This document shows, one piece after another, positions 1 to 8,432 of a DNA stretch of 46,822 nt. The notes below the pieces were generated by a model. It searched no databases. It had not been told where the DNA came from and saw nothing but the letters and a program-made list of their open reading frames with translations. This stretch comes from Bacteroidia bacterium. GTDB lineage: Bacteria; Bacteroidota; Bacteroidia; Chitinophagales; Saprospiraceae. The translations under genes and the position numbers were made by a program. Numbering within the stretch: the first letter of the stretch is position 1; every line of letters begins with the position of its first letter. The stretch covers positions 1-46,822 of the forward strand of contig JAUIKE010000050.1 of NCBI GenBank assembly GCA_030430845.1, read 5' to 3'.

Positions 1-1
1 T

Positions 2-26
2 GTAAAAACTCGTTCCTCGTTTTTAC
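2..26. repeat. Short hairpin at left edge
   Basis: An 8-bp perfect stem (GTAAAAAC at 2-9 with GTTTTTAC at 19-26) encloses a 9-nt loop. It resembles other hairpins in the window that have A-tract/T-tract stems and may act as a terminator for a gene lying left of the window. That role is an inference. Confidence 0.45.
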
Positions 27-44
27 CCACCCCCGAAAATTTTG

Positions 45-101
45 TTTAGGAGGTTGTTTTAAGAAAAAAACTTCGTTTTTTTCTTAAAACAACCTCCTAA
101 A
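45..101. repeat. 27-bp perfect hairpin
   Basis: Bases 45-71 and 75-101 are exact reverse complements separated by the 3-nt loop TTC. The stem begins TTTAGGAGG and ends in a run of seven A paired with seven T. The inner A/T run would give a U-rich exit in either direction, so a bidirectional terminator for a gene beyond the left edge is plausible. The stem is far longer than a typical terminator needs. Confidence 0.85.
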
Positions 102-120
102 AGAATATTATTGGTTGGGG

Positions 121-141
121 AAAAAGGACGAAGGACTTTTT
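121..141 (+). repeat. AAAAAG…CTTTTT hairpin, family copy 1
   Basis: AAAAAG at 121-126 pairs with CTTTTT at 136-141 around the loop GACGAAGGA. Nearly the same 21-nt core recurs at 10073-10093 and, on the opposite strand, at 11288-11308. Here the flanks GGGG (117-120) and CCCC are offset, so the stem is less extended than in the other copies. No gene is visible in 1-278, which holds only these three hairpins. Confidence 0.6.
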
Positions 142-278
142 ACAAAACCCCTACCCTCCCCTTTTTACAGGGCCTCTAAGATAAAACGGGAAATACAAGC
201 CATCCGTATTTTTTCGACAAAATAAGGTAAGCACACAGTCAATTTTTTCTTTAATTTGGTCAAAACAAAAAATCAGAG

Positions 279-1976
279 ATGTCCGAACCATCTACGCATC
301 GTACAAAAGCTCAAATCTCTCGTTCCGCCATCCAGCGATTGTATATTTCCATGCGTCACCTGTTCACCCGCGGTTCCTACAAACCGCTAGGCGTTTCAGG
401 AGAGGCGATGATAGAATCACTACGTTTGTTGAACCCAGAGATATACGGTACTATTAATGATCCTGAAAAGGTGGAGTTGGATGGCTTGTTTTATGTATTC
501 CAACGCTTGCCGAAAGGCATTGAAGAATGCAGGTACGTCAAACTGATCTCCAGGGAAGGTTTCGAGAATACGCAGTTCGAGCCGATCATCCCGGCCAAGC
601 GAAGGCGAAACAGTTATCGCATTGATGAAGAGCAAATGTTCATAGAAATGACGCGAGGGAGAAGCGATATTTACGATATTCTGACCCACCTGACCTTTAT
701 GTATGTGGAATCGGAAAAAGTCAGACGCAATAGTGAGGACCATCGCGAGCAAAAGCGCCGGGAATGGAAAATGCTGGAAGAAATTGTCCGGCGCGAAGAA
801 GAAGGCGAAGAATATAATGTTGAGGTGGCCTATACCTACCTCAGTACGCTTCTGGGAAGAACCTATGATGAAACGGTAGCAGCCTGCAAACGCTTCCACA
901 ATGATCCCAATGTCAACAGTATTTTTCACATCACTTATTGGCTGGGAAAGCTTTCGACTGAAGAAAAAGAAGAAGAAAAAGATCGGGAAATCACTTTTTC
1001 CTCCGCCCTGCGCGAAAAAATAGGACACCACATTTACGGAGAACTCTGGGCCCACAACATTAAGGACTATCTGCATGAACAGGACCTACTGAAGCGTCCG
1101 ATCCACATTATCAGTGCCAATCTTCACAGTGTTATGAATTCCCTTTATGCACCTGGTGCCATAGGAAAAAAACTGAGTTATAACTCAATTGAAGAACTAG
1201 CTATTAAGCTTTCGGATGAACACAACCAGGAGTGGCGTAATAAGGTGGCAGCCTATGCCATGCGAAACGGCATGTATCAAATTGATGATACCAGCGGCAC
1301 CAATATCTCCGTGCAGATCATCGATAGCAGTATGATCAAAGCGGCCGGCCTGTCCTCCGAAATTGAATGGAATGCAGCCTTTATCAAAAAAGAAAAACCG
1401 GTTATTCTGGTAATGGATTACGCTTTTGGTGAGCAAGCCTATGAAACCATGGATGAATTGCTTAAACCATATGCCAACGATATGGGCCGAACTCCTCTCA
1501 ACATTCAATCCATTTCCATTATGGGAAAAGCAGGAATTCTGGAAGGAACCAAAGGAGATATTATGGTTCCTACAGCTCATGTTTTTGAAGGGACAGCCGA
1601 CAATTATCCTTTTAATAATGACTTGACAAAAGCTGATTTTGAAGGAAATGGGTTATTTATATGTGAGGGGCCGATGGTAACAGTACTGGGTACCTCTCTG
1701 CAAAACAGGGACATCCTCCGTTTTTTCCTAAAATCGTCCTGGAAAGCCATTGGCCTGGAAATGGAAGGAGCTCATTATCAAAAAGCAATTCAGGCCGCCT
1801 CCAAGATCCGAAAGGGGATTAAAGAAGATGTTAGTTTGAGATACGCCTACTATGCTTCGGATAACCCTCTGATAAGCGGCAGCACGCTGGCTTCGGGCAG
1901 CCTTGGTGTGAGTGGGGTTAAGCCTACCTATCTAATTACTTTAAAGCTGCTGAATAAGATCCTTGGCAATGCTTAG
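279..1976 (+). CDS. Uncharacterised Bacteroidota protein (DUF6909-like), phosphorylase-like C-terminus
   Basis: A 565-residue soluble protein with no signal peptide or membrane segment. The N-terminal third is basic and helical, and charged EEE/KRR stretches around residues 140-235 suggest coiled coil. The family assignment (DUF6909-like) is from memory of similar conserved Bacteroidota proteins and is tentative. The last 200 residues contain GKAGILEGTKGD, a VPTAHVFEGT stretch and GLEMEGAHY. GLEMEG resembles the MEG/EMEG ribose-binding motif of purine nucleoside and uridine phosphorylases, so a nucleoside- or nucleotide-handling domain is possible. Its 3' end overlaps the convergent permease gene by 36 bp, so the two transcripts are antisense there. 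Function unknown. Confidence 0.85.
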   Translation: MSEPSTHRTKAQISRSAIQRLYISMRHLFTRGSYKPLGVSGEAMIESLRLLNPEIYGTINDPEKVELDGLFYVFQRLPKGIEECRYVKLISREGFENTQFEPIIPAKRRRNSYRIDEEQMFIEMTRGRSDIYDILTHLTFMYVESEKVRRNSEDHREQKRREWKMLEEIVRREEEGEEYNVEVAYTYLSTLLGRTYDETVAACKRFHNDPNVNSIFHITYWLGKLSTEEKEEEKDREITFSSALREKIGHHIYGELWAHNIKDYLHEQDLLKRPIHIISANLHSVMNSLYAPGAIGKKLSYNSIEELAIKLSDEHNQEWRNKVAAYAMRNGMYQIDDTSGTNISVQIIDSSMIKAAGLSSEIEWNAAFIKKEKPVILVMDYAFGEQAYETMDELLKPYANDMGRTPLNIQSISIMGKAGILEGTKGDIMVPTAHVFEGTADNYPFNNDLTKADFEGNGLFICEGPMVTVLGTSLQNRDILRFFLKSSWKAIGLEMEGAHYQKAIQAASKIRKGIKEDVSLRYAYYASDNPLISGSTLASGSLGVSGVKPTYLITLKLLNKILGNA

Positions 1977-3341
1977 TTTGCTTTTATCCAAGGAAGAAGA
2001 CCCGGTAGTTGAAGAAGAATTTTGTTTCGTATTCCACTTCACCCCATTATTTCTTCGAAGCAACAATTTATCTATTAAAAAAGTAACGGCTCCTATCCCC
2101 AGGAGCAGCATCCCCCACAAACTTTCCATTGGCTGATCGACCACCATATACATTACGATCCAGGCACTGATTGCCAGATAAGCTACTTGTATCCAGGGAT
2201 ACCATGGCGATTTGAAGCCAGTTGTAGCTTTTTTGTACCTCAGCACAAATACTCCTATCACGGCCAGCATGGAGAATAATTGCAAGACGAAACCGCTGAA
2301 TAACAAGACTTGCTGAAACGAGCCGCTTACAATTAAAAAAATACTGATTGCTGATTGAAGCCAGATGGCTCGCACCGGAATTCCGTTTCGGTTATCTCTG
2401 CCCACAAAATGCCATAAGGGATAATCATCGGCCATAGCTCGGGTAATTCGAGGACCGACCCACACCATAGCGCTGATGCTGGACACCAGCAACAAGGCAA
2501 TCGTGATACTCATCCATTTTCCGCCCAGCCAGCCGAACATATGCTCAGCTACGATCTGGCCAATCTCAACTTTACCCTGCAGAGCCTGCAATGGAGCTTG
2601 CTTGAGAAAAGCCAGTTGCAATAAGATGTACAAAAAGGTAACCAACAGCGTACCGCCGATCAGGGCTTTGGGAAGATTAATTCGAGGGTGCTTGATCTCT
2701 TCTACAATGTAGGCGGCCGAGTTCCAGCCGGTAAATGCATAAGTAACATATACCAAAGCCACCGCAAATGCAGGAGTGGATACTTCCTGCATCCAGGTCC
2801 CACTGGTGTCAACAGCATTATCCCCAGAGCCTGAGAATAAGGCTACCCCCACAAAAGCAGCAATGACTACAATTTTTACTACTGTAAAAACATCCTGAAA
2901 ACCACTGCTTTTTTTAATATCAAAAGAATGAACCAGCGAAATTAGGATCACAGCAAAAATGGCAAGCGGAACCGCCGGAATACTTACAAACTTTCCCAAA
3001 TAAGCAGCCATACCCATCGAAGCAAGAGCGACCGGAGCGGCAAAACCGACCGTAAGAGAAACCCACCCAGACAGATAGCCCAGGAAAGGATGGATGGTTT
3101 TGGAGATGAAATGGTACTCCCCTCCCGAACGGCGAAGATGTGTCCCCAATTCAGCATAACTATAGGCTCCTAGTAAAGCAATTACTCCACCAAGAATCCA
3201 GAGCAACAGGATACTCCAGGTATTCTGAATTTCTACCAATTGAAACCCAAGCGTAGTAAATACTCCGGTACCAATCATATTGGCCACAACAATTGCTGCT
3301 GCCGTAGCCCACCCGATTTTTTTGTTGTTATATGCTGCCAT
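1941..3341 (-). CDS. APC-family amino acid permease
   Basis: A 466-residue polytopic membrane protein with about 12 hydrophobic segments. The N-terminal segment carries the APC-superfamily signature IGTGVFTTLG after MIGTG, the conserved glycine-rich unwound part of TM1 that binds the substrate backbone. GGEYHF around residue 73 and the YAFTGWNSAAYIVEEIKHP stretch in the TM6 region fit the amino acid/polyamine/organocation family. The substrate cannot be read from sequence. The C-terminal tail is hydrophilic and Ser-rich (SSSTTGSSS). It is transcribed alone on the minus strand, and its end overlaps the convergent upstream gene by 36 bp. The next minus-strand gene (merC-like) lies about 180 bp upstream, so co-transcription is uncertain. 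Confidence 0.9.
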   Translation of the reverse strand: MAAYNNKKIGWATAAAIVVANMIGTGVFTTLGFQLVEIQNTWSILLLWILGGVIALLGAYSYAELGTHLRRSGGEYHFISKTIHPFLGYLSGWVSLTVGFAAPVALASMGMAAYLGKFVSIPAVPLAIFAVILISLVHSFDIKKSSGFQDVFTVVKIVVIAAFVGVALFSGSGDNAVDTSGTWMQEVSTPAFAVALVYVTYAFTGWNSAAYIVEEIKHPRINLPKALIGGTLLVTFLYILLQLAFLKQAPLQALQGKVEIGQIVAEHMFGWLGGKWMSITIALLLVSSISAMVWVGPRITRAMADDYPLWHFVGRDNRNGIPVRAIWLQSAISIFLIVSGSFQQVLLFSGFVLQLFSMLAVIGVFVLRYKKATTGFKSPWYPWIQVAYLAISAWIVMYMVVDQPMESLWGMLLLGIGAVTFLIDKLLLRRNNGVKWNTKQNSSSTTGSSSLDKSKLSIAKDLIQQL

Positions 3342-3518
3342 GGAATCGTTTTTTACAATTCGACAGTCAAAACGTCAAATGGTCACTGTAAAGTAGTTAA
3401 AGATGTATTAAGGTGCTCCGGAACGGGTAAGAATAACTTTTTTTTAAGGAGTCTTAAAGTGAAGAGAACTGAAATGTTAAGAGATAAAGTTGCAGAAACC
3501 ACTTTTGTGGTGAGGCTT

Positions 3519-3935
3519 TTAGGCCCTTTGTGCTTTCTGGTGTTTAATAATCACGCAAGCTTGACGCACCCTCAACAATTTCCAGTTGATATAATGCGCC
3601 AGCGCAATGGTAAGACCTCCTAACACCGTCAGCAAAACTTCTGCATTACCTTCTGCAAAACGGCTGGCAATGATCAGTACAAAACCCAAAACAACTGTTA
3701 CAAGTGCCGATAAATTACGGTGTTGGTTAAAATAGCTGCCAATTAAAGACCAACTGGCTAATAGCAAACTTAGTGCAATAAACGCTCCTTCCACAACCGG
3801 ATGTTCTAACCAGGCCAAGCCTCCAAGCGTACCGATCGTTAATAATAGCGGTACGGTCGCACAATGAAGCGCACAAGCTAAAGAAGCCATAAAGCCAAAA
3901 AAGTCCCAATTAAATCCAAAAAATTTCTTTTCCAT
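3519..3935 (-). CDS. MerC-domain membrane protein
   Basis: A 138-residue protein with four hydrophobic segments. The first carries ACALHCATVP, the CxxxC-type Cys/His motif of MerC-like proteins (Cys and His within TM1), and DFFGF precedes it as in the family. MerC was first described as a mercuric-ion uptake protein, but chromosomal Bacteroidota homologues have no mer operon and are probably linked to other metals. No merA, merT or merP is nearby. The gene starts 14 bp downstream of a TGCAAC-ATA-GTTGCA dyad. A related dyad precedes the Fur-type gene two genes upstream, which points to metal-dependent repression. The C-terminus is basic and Cys-containing (RQACVIIKHQ). Confidence 0.85.
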   Translation of the reverse strand: MEKKFFGFNWDFFGFMASLACALHCATVPLLLTIGTLGGLAWLEHPVVEGAFIALSLLLASWSLIGSYFNQHRNLSALVTVVLGFVLIIASRFAEGNAEVLLTVLGGLTIALAHYINWKLLRVRQACVIIKHQKAQRA

Positions 3936-3949
3936 CGTTCCTTAATTTA

Positions 3950-3964
3950 TGCAACATAGTTGCA
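3950..3964. promoter_or_regulatory. Zur/Fur-type operator upstream of merC
   Basis: TGCAACATAGTTGCA is a 6-3-6 perfect inverted repeat ending 14 bp before the merC-like ATG (3935). A similar dyad lies 12 bp before the predicted start of the Fur-family gene. Regulation by that protein is inferred from position and similarity. Confidence 0.6.
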
Positions 3965-4072
3965 ACTGTTTTTAATGTCAAAAAGTTGCCTGAGGCCCGG
4001 CATTTTTTTCAACATTTTTTTCCAGGCTGTTCGTTAACTTTATAGGTATATCGGATGGATCATCAAAAGGTC

Positions 4073-4128
4073 ATCAAATAAAATAGACTTCTCCCCCCTT
4101 TCGGGTTCTCAGCCTATTTTATTTTGAT
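4073..4128 (-). terminator. Hairpin at end of the lipoprotein gene
   Basis: ATCAAATAAAATAG (4073-4086) is nearly complementary to CTATTTTATTTTGAT (4114-4128), with one extra base on one side. The arm overlaps the stop codon of the lipoprotein gene at 4119, so it probably ends that transcript before merC. Confidence 0.5.
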
Positions 4129-4544
4129 ACGGATGTTAGTCGAGTCACCTCTGCCTCTATCCCCAGGATCTGGTCGCGGGATTCTTTTTGAATCCGAAGC
4201 CATTGCGAGGGAGATCGACCGGAAGCAGTTGTTTCCTCCTCTTTATTAGAATCGGGCATATCGACCCGGTTTTCTTTCCATGTCCTAAATTGATCTTCAA
4301 TAGCATACACCTGATCGATAAAGGCCTGTTCTTCATCACTAAGCGCTCGTCCCTGCACCGAAAGGCTATTTCGCCTCTGGATAAGATCCTCCATTAGGGG
4401 AGTTACTCTTTTTTCTATTTTCATAGCTTCCTCGTACATCGCATTCGCTTCTTTCAGGTCACCACCTTTTGTGGAGCTGGTATTGCAGGATACCATAATT
4501 ATTGCGATCAGTAAGCTTCCTAGTATGCTTGAGTAGTTTGTCAT
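4119..4544 (-). CDS. Small hypothetical lipoprotein
   Basis: A 141-residue protein with a lipoprotein signal peptide: a hydrophobic stretch followed by the lipobox IIMVSC, with Cys at residue 20. The mature part is hydrophilic and mostly helical, with a basic RRNSL segment and a likely coiled coil (EANAMYEEAMKIEKR). It lies between the Fur-type regulator (52 bp upstream) and the merC-like gene on the same strand, so it may belong to the same metal-responsive unit. A terminator-like hairpin at its 3' end argues for at least partial separation from merC. No recognised family. Confidence 0.75.
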   Translation of the reverse strand: MTNYSSILGSLLIAIIMVSCNTSSTKGGDLKEANAMYEEAMKIEKRVTPLMEDLIQRRNSLSVQGRALSDEEQAFIDQVYAIEDQFRTWKENRVDMPDSNKEEETTASGRSPSQWLRIQKESRDQILGIEAEVTRLTSVSK

Positions 4545-4596
4545 TTATTAATTCAGCTTATATTGAATGGTCTGGACAGCTTTGCAATCAAAACTG

Positions 4597-5016
4597 TTAG
4601 CTGCAATGCTCACATATTCCTTTTAAGACAAGATGGGAAGACTCTATTTGGTATCCCTTAGGTACCCTTACAGAAGGGGTATGGATCTGTTCGAGGCAAT
4701 ATGTTTTTTCACAAACTTTACAGTGAAAGTGTGCATGTTCGTCAAAATGTCCTTCCACTGGGTTACATTCGTGGCTGCATAAGGCAAAGCGAAGCTTTTC
4801 GCTCCCGTCAATAGCCCGGTGGATTAGGCCTTTATCTTCAAAGGTCCGGAGTGTCCGATATAAGGTAATCCGGTCAATCGTCCCTAGCTCGTCCTCTATG
4901 TCCTTTTGAGCCAGGGCCATGTCCTTTTCCAGGAAAAGCTCCAACACCTCCACTCGCGTTTCTGTCCTTCGTAACTGATGTGCCTTCAGCAAGTGTTCTA
5001 CTTTCTTCTGCGTCAT
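4597..5016 (-). CDS. Fur-family (Zur-like) transcriptional repressor
   Basis: A 139-residue protein from the ATG at 5016. The N-terminal winged helix includes RRTETRVEVLELFLEKDMALAQKDIEDEL and the recognition-helix sequence RITLYRTLRTFEDKGLIHR in shorter blocks typical of Fur. The dimerisation domain has the metal site HFHCKVC with a second cysteine pair at the C-terminus (CEHCS), the usual structural zinc site. The frame extends 17 codons further upstream, but that extension would be translated across the dyad at 5028-5044, so the start at 5016 is preferred. Neighbouring merC and a zinc-type dyad favour Zur-like over Fur-like specificity. That choice is an inference. Confidence 0.9.
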   Translation of the reverse strand: MTQKKVEHLLKAHQLRRTETRVEVLELFLEKDMALAQKDIEDELGTIDRITLYRTLRTFEDKGLIHRAIDGSEKLRFALCSHECNPVEGHFDEHAHFHCKVCEKTYCLEQIHTPSVRVPKGYQIESSHLVLKGICEHCS

Positions 5017-5027
5017 AAACCATTTAT

Positions 5028-5044
5028 TTGCAACAATGATGCAA
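5028..5044. promoter_or_regulatory. Zur/Fur-type operator upstream of fur-family gene
   Basis: TTGCAACAATGATGCAA pairs TTGCA with TGCAA over a 7-nt centre. It shares the TGCAAC half-site with the dyad before merC and lies 11 bp upstream of the chosen start, as expected for autoregulation. It also fixes the start codon, because the longer reading would place the operator in coding sequence. Confidence 0.55.
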
Positions 5045-5190
5045 TTAACTACTTTTCTTAATAACACGCAAGTAAAGGGAAAAGATTATGACGAAGTGAA
5101 AAATACTGAGCAGTGCAAAGGGTAGCAAAATGCCGTATGCCGTAATGAATCATCTTAGGTGTTGGGTCTTCGTTGTCATGCAATAATATT

Positions 5191-6237
5191 CTAATAAAAC
5201 TCAACCGCAGTCGGTACTAGCCCTGAAGGGAAAGTACTGATCGGCTCTCCAGTGGGCAAATAGATCTCTACCTCTCCGGCCTGTCGGTAATCTTTAGCAT
5301 CCAACACAAAAACATTTCCCACTCTTGGATCGATATCCAAACCATATAATGAAAAACCATCTGCCGGAGCCAAAGGTTCTGGAGCAAATTCTTTAGTAAC
5401 TACATTAAATGCTCTTACGCCATCTTGCAAAAGATAAAGAGCATCACCAATCGGATTATAGGCCATTCTGGGAGAAAAAGCAGCGGCTGCATCCAATAAA
5501 ATGGTATCGACTATTGACTGGGAAATCGGCTCAAAACTGTATAAAGCTGCATCTATCCCTTGCTGATCATCTCCTGAGCAATAAACCCAAATCAAACCGT
5601 TGATGTCCTGTTCGATGGCAGAGGGGCCGTATGAAAATTGGATGCTATCTTCTACAACATCGCTTTGAACATTTACAATATAGACTTTATCTGACGCCTT
5701 ATTAGTCACATATAATTTGTTGTTTTTAAAGGTCATTTCTTCCGTCCAGCCTTTCAGTGGCACGGTACCGGTTTTTTCCAAACTCATGGGATCGATAATT
5801 GCCAGTTCGTCTGCTGTTTGATCGGACACATAGGCCTTACTCTGGGATACAAACTGAATAAACCGAGGGGTCCCGAAGCCGTTAATGGTACCCACACTCA
5901 GAAAGCTATCCATTTCAACCACTTCAATTTTACTAGAATTGCTCAGCACCAGGTAAGCCTGCCCGTTCACAATAGCCATATCGTGTAAGCCATCTCCCAA
6001 AGGCCTGTTGTTCGCTACCTGAAAGACACTACTTTGATACGCCCCCGTTAATAAATTAAGGTGATCTACGGAGGCAGTTCCCTGCCCCGAAATACCTTCA
6101 TTCAGGATAAAGGCGCTTTGCCCGGAAGGAAACTGGATAACAGTAGGCTCTTCCCCTTCAAAAGGGTTTTTCAAACAAGATGTAGCCACTATTGCCACTA
6201 CAATGAATAACAACATTTTATTTACTATGCGCTTCAT
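5191..6237 (-). CDS. YncE/DUF5074-like beta-propeller lipoprotein
   Basis: 348 residues from the ATG at 6237. A lipoprotein signal peptide ends in IVATSC, with Cys at about residue 21. The rest is a repeat protein with blades such as NGQAYLVLSNSSKIEVVEM, SKAYVSDQTADELAIIDP and NKLYVTNKASDKVYIVNV, the pattern of YncE-like seven-bladed propellers annotated DUF5074 in Bacteroidota. Such proteins are surface or periplasmic binding subunits, often next to TonB-dependent receptors. None is in the window. The start at 6237 is chosen over one 10 codons earlier because a TATTTTTG promoter element lies at 6265-6272, which would fall inside or next to the longer reading. Confidence 0.8.
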   Translation of the reverse strand: MKRIVNKMLLFIVVAIVATSCLKNPFEGEEPTVIQFPSGQSAFILNEGISGQGTASVDHLNLLTGAYQSSVFQVANNRPLGDGLHDMAIVNGQAYLVLSNSSKIEVVEMDSFLSVGTINGFGTPRFIQFVSQSKAYVSDQTADELAIIDPMSLEKTGTVPLKGWTEEMTFKNNKLYVTNKASDKVYIVNVQSDVVEDSIQFSYGPSAIEQDINGLIWVYCSGDDQQGIDAALYSFEPISQSIVDTILLDAAAAFSPRMAYNPIGDALYLLQDGVRAFNVVTKEFAPEPLAPADGFSLYGLDIDPRVGNVFVLDAKDYRQAGEVEIYLPTGEPISTFPSGLVPTAVEFY

Positions 6238-6264
6238 TTTAATTGTGTTTTTATAAAGTGACCG

Positions 6265-6272
6265 CAAAAATA
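6265..6272 (-). promoter_or_regulatory. Bacteroidota-type -7 element
   Basis: On the minus strand this reads TATTTTTG, an exact match to TAnnTTTG. It implies a leader of about 20 nt before the ATG at 6237. No clear -33 TTTG lies at the usual distance. Confidence 0.5.
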
Positions 6273-6419
6273 CAAATACCTATTAAAACCAGAAGTTTGT
6301 GGTCAAAACCATTTGTTCACTTTACTAGAATGATATTTGTCGGAAGATGTTCATAAATCTTCACGGAGAACACTTTCGATCTTTAGGATATATTTTACAT
6401 TTATACAAAAGAAAATACT

Positions 6420-8381
6420 ATGCATAGAACCACCTTTGGGATGTTGCTCATCCTTTTTTGTTCTCTTTCCGTGTCAGCACAGCTAGAAGAAACCGTACAA
6501 TGCAAGGGCATCCAAATGCTTGAACAGAGAAACACTCCCTACAACAACCAACTTAGTTTCCGTTCTGATGAATCAACCGATCAGTATGATATTACCTATC
6601 ACCGGTTGGAGTGGGAGATCGACCCAAGAGTATATTATATAAAGGGGAAAGTTACTTCTTACTTTGTTCCTCAAACAGACGGATTCAATCAAATTAACTT
6701 TAACATGGATCAGCAACTGCAAGTCAATGCAGTTTATTATAAAGGCAAAGAAGTGAACTTCCAGCTTACGAATATTCATTTACTTGAGATCTATTTACCC
6801 TCTTCTATCGACCAAGGCCAACTTGATTCGGTGACCATTGACTATGAGGGAGCGCCTTCTGCCACCGGAGTCTTCCCGCCTTTTATCCGAGACAGCCACG
6901 GCCCTTTTAACGACCCAATTATCTATACGCTCTCCGAGCCCTTTGGCGCTGATAATTGGTGGCCCTGCAAGCAAAGCCTGACCGACAAGATCGATTCGCT
7001 GGATATGCTGGTACGCACGCCTTCCCAGTTCCGGGCGGCAGGTAACGGCTCTCTGGTGGCTGAAATAACGGATGGAGACTTTACGACCTATCACTGGAAA
7101 CATCGCTATCCCATCACTACTTATCTGGTAGCTACGGCTGTCAGTAATTATGAGGTATATTCTGACTATGTAGAATTAATGGACGGTCGTCAGTTGGAGA
7201 TCCTGAATTACGTTTATCCGGAGTTTTATGATGCGGCCCGGCTCACTACGTCTGTTACCGTACCCATTATGCAGCTGTTCGAGCAGCTTTTTGGAGAATA
7301 CCCTTTTAAGGAAGAAAAGTATGGTCATGCCCAGTTTAATTTTGGCGGAGGTATCGAGCACCAGACCATGAGTTTCATGCTTGACTTCCGGGCCAGCCTG
7401 GTGGCCCATGAACTCGCCCATCAGTGGTTTGGCGACAAGGTCACCTGTGGTACTTTCAATGATATCTGGGTTAACGAAGGCTTTGCCCGGTATGCGGAAT
7501 ACCTGACCCATCAAAATGGGATCAGTGGTGACAATGCCCGTGCCTGGCTGATCAATGAACGTAATGGCGTTACCTCGCTACCCAATGGCTCGGTATTTGT
7601 GCCTGATATTTTTTCTGAACGCCGGATCTTTGATTTTCGCCTGAGTTATCGAAAAGGAGGGCTGATCCTGCACATGCTCCGCTGGAAATTAGGTGATGAA
7701 GCCTTCTTCCAGGGCTTAAAAAATTATTTGAATGATGAAAACCTTGCCTTTGCCTATGGCATCGGCGAAGATGTAAAATATCACCTGGAACAATCCAGCG
7801 GCCAGGACCTTGACGAGTTTTTTGACGACTGGTATTATGGAGAAGGATATCCTACTTACACCATCATGTGGGATCAAAATAGTGATGGTAAATTGCAACT
7901 TACGATCGAGCAGGAAACATCCAGCGCGGCTGTTGATTTTTTTGAAATGCCGCTACCTATAAAAGTTTTGGGTCAAAATCAGGAGGAAACGATTGTTTTA
8001 AACCATCAATTTTCGGGGCAAAACTTTACGGAGGACATCCCATTCGAAGTCAGTCAAATCGAATTTGATCCGGAGCTATGGATCCTAAGTGGGCAAAACC
8101 AGGTCGTGTTCACCACCTCCAATAATGAGGTAAATATTGAAGAGGGACAGATCCAGGTTTTTCCCAACCCAACAAACGACCTTCTCTTTCTGCAAATCCA
8201 GAATCCTGAAGTGCAACTTCAAAGTCTGGATATCCTGCATACCTCCGGTCAATTGGTTAAAAGCCTGAGTTGGGAGGGTCCTTCCAACCCGATTGAGGTA
8301 TCGGACTTAGCCGCCGGGATTTATTTTTTAAGGATAAAAACGGAGGAGAGCTTGTATATAGAACGCTTTATTAAGAATTAA
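6420..8381 (+). CDS. Secreted M1-family aminopeptidase with T9SS sorting domain
   Basis: 653 residues with a signal peptide ending near SVSAQ. The N-terminal beta domain is followed by the gluzincin catalytic domain: substrate motif GGGIEHQTM (around 313-321, in place of the usual GAMEN), HELAHQWFGD (zinc ligands H330 and H334, catalytic E331) and WVNEGFARYAEY (third ligand E353, 19 residues after H334). The family removes N-terminal residues from peptides. The last 80 residues form a type A T9SS C-terminal domain, with VFPNPTNDLLFLQI and an ending LAAGIYFLRIKT…RFIKN, so the enzyme should be exported by PorSS and attached to or released from the cell surface. It is monocistronic, with a strong hairpin 4 bp after the stop. 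Confidence 0.95.
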   Translation: MHRTTFGMLLILFCSLSVSAQLEETVQCKGIQMLEQRNTPYNNQLSFRSDESTDQYDITYHRLEWEIDPRVYYIKGKVTSYFVPQTDGFNQINFNMDQQLQVNAVYYKGKEVNFQLTNIHLLEIYLPSSIDQGQLDSVTIDYEGAPSATGVFPPFIRDSHGPFNDPIIYTLSEPFGADNWWPCKQSLTDKIDSLDMLVRTPSQFRAAGNGSLVAEITDGDFTTYHWKHRYPITTYLVATAVSNYEVYSDYVELMDGRQLEILNYVYPEFYDAARLTTSVTVPIMQLFEQLFGEYPFKEEKYGHAQFNFGGGIEHQTMSFMLDFRASLVAHELAHQWFGDKVTCGTFNDIWVNEGFARYAEYLTHQNGISGDNARAWLINERNGVTSLPNGSVFVPDIFSERRIFDFRLSYRKGGLILHMLRWKLGDEAFFQGLKNYLNDENLAFAYGIGEDVKYHLEQSSGQDLDEFFDDWYYGEGYPTYTIMWDQNSDGKLQLTIEQETSSAAVDFFEMPLPIKVLGQNQEETIVLNHQFSGQNFTEDIPFEVSQIEFDPELWILSGQNQVVFTTSNNEVNIEEGQIQVFPNPTNDLLFLQIQNPEVQLQSLDILHTSGQLVKSLSWEGPSNPIEVSDLAAGIYFLRIKTEESLYIERFIKN

Positions 8382-8422
8382 AAAACTGAGGAGGTGCCGG
8401 TACGGGCACCTCCTCAGTTTTT
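8381..8422. terminator. Bidirectional terminator after M1 peptidase
   Basis: A 13-bp perfect stem (8386-8398 with 8405-8417, CTGAGGAGGTGCC) has a 6-nt loop, preceded by five A and followed by five T. It is the first of four hairpins between convergent genes at 8381 and 8577. Confidence 0.85.
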
Positions 8423-8432
8423 CATGGAAAAA

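Noticed and set aside
420..1076. 218-codon minus-strand frame with a poly-Phe run
   Set aside because: Antisense of the 279-1976 gene; the Phe run is the complement of a GAA/AAG-rich charged segment.
3519..3935. Mercury-resistance (mer) operon
   Set aside because: Only a MerC-like gene is present; no merR, merT, merP or merA nearby, and the adjacent regulator is Fur-type.
5017..5067. Longer N-terminus for the Fur-family protein
   Set aside because: It would make the TTGCA-N7-TGCAA dyad coding and adds residues absent from Fur homologues.
7176..7514. 112-codon minus-strand frame inside the M1 peptidase gene
   Set aside because: Shadow of the catalytic domain; no start context and no protein-like composition.
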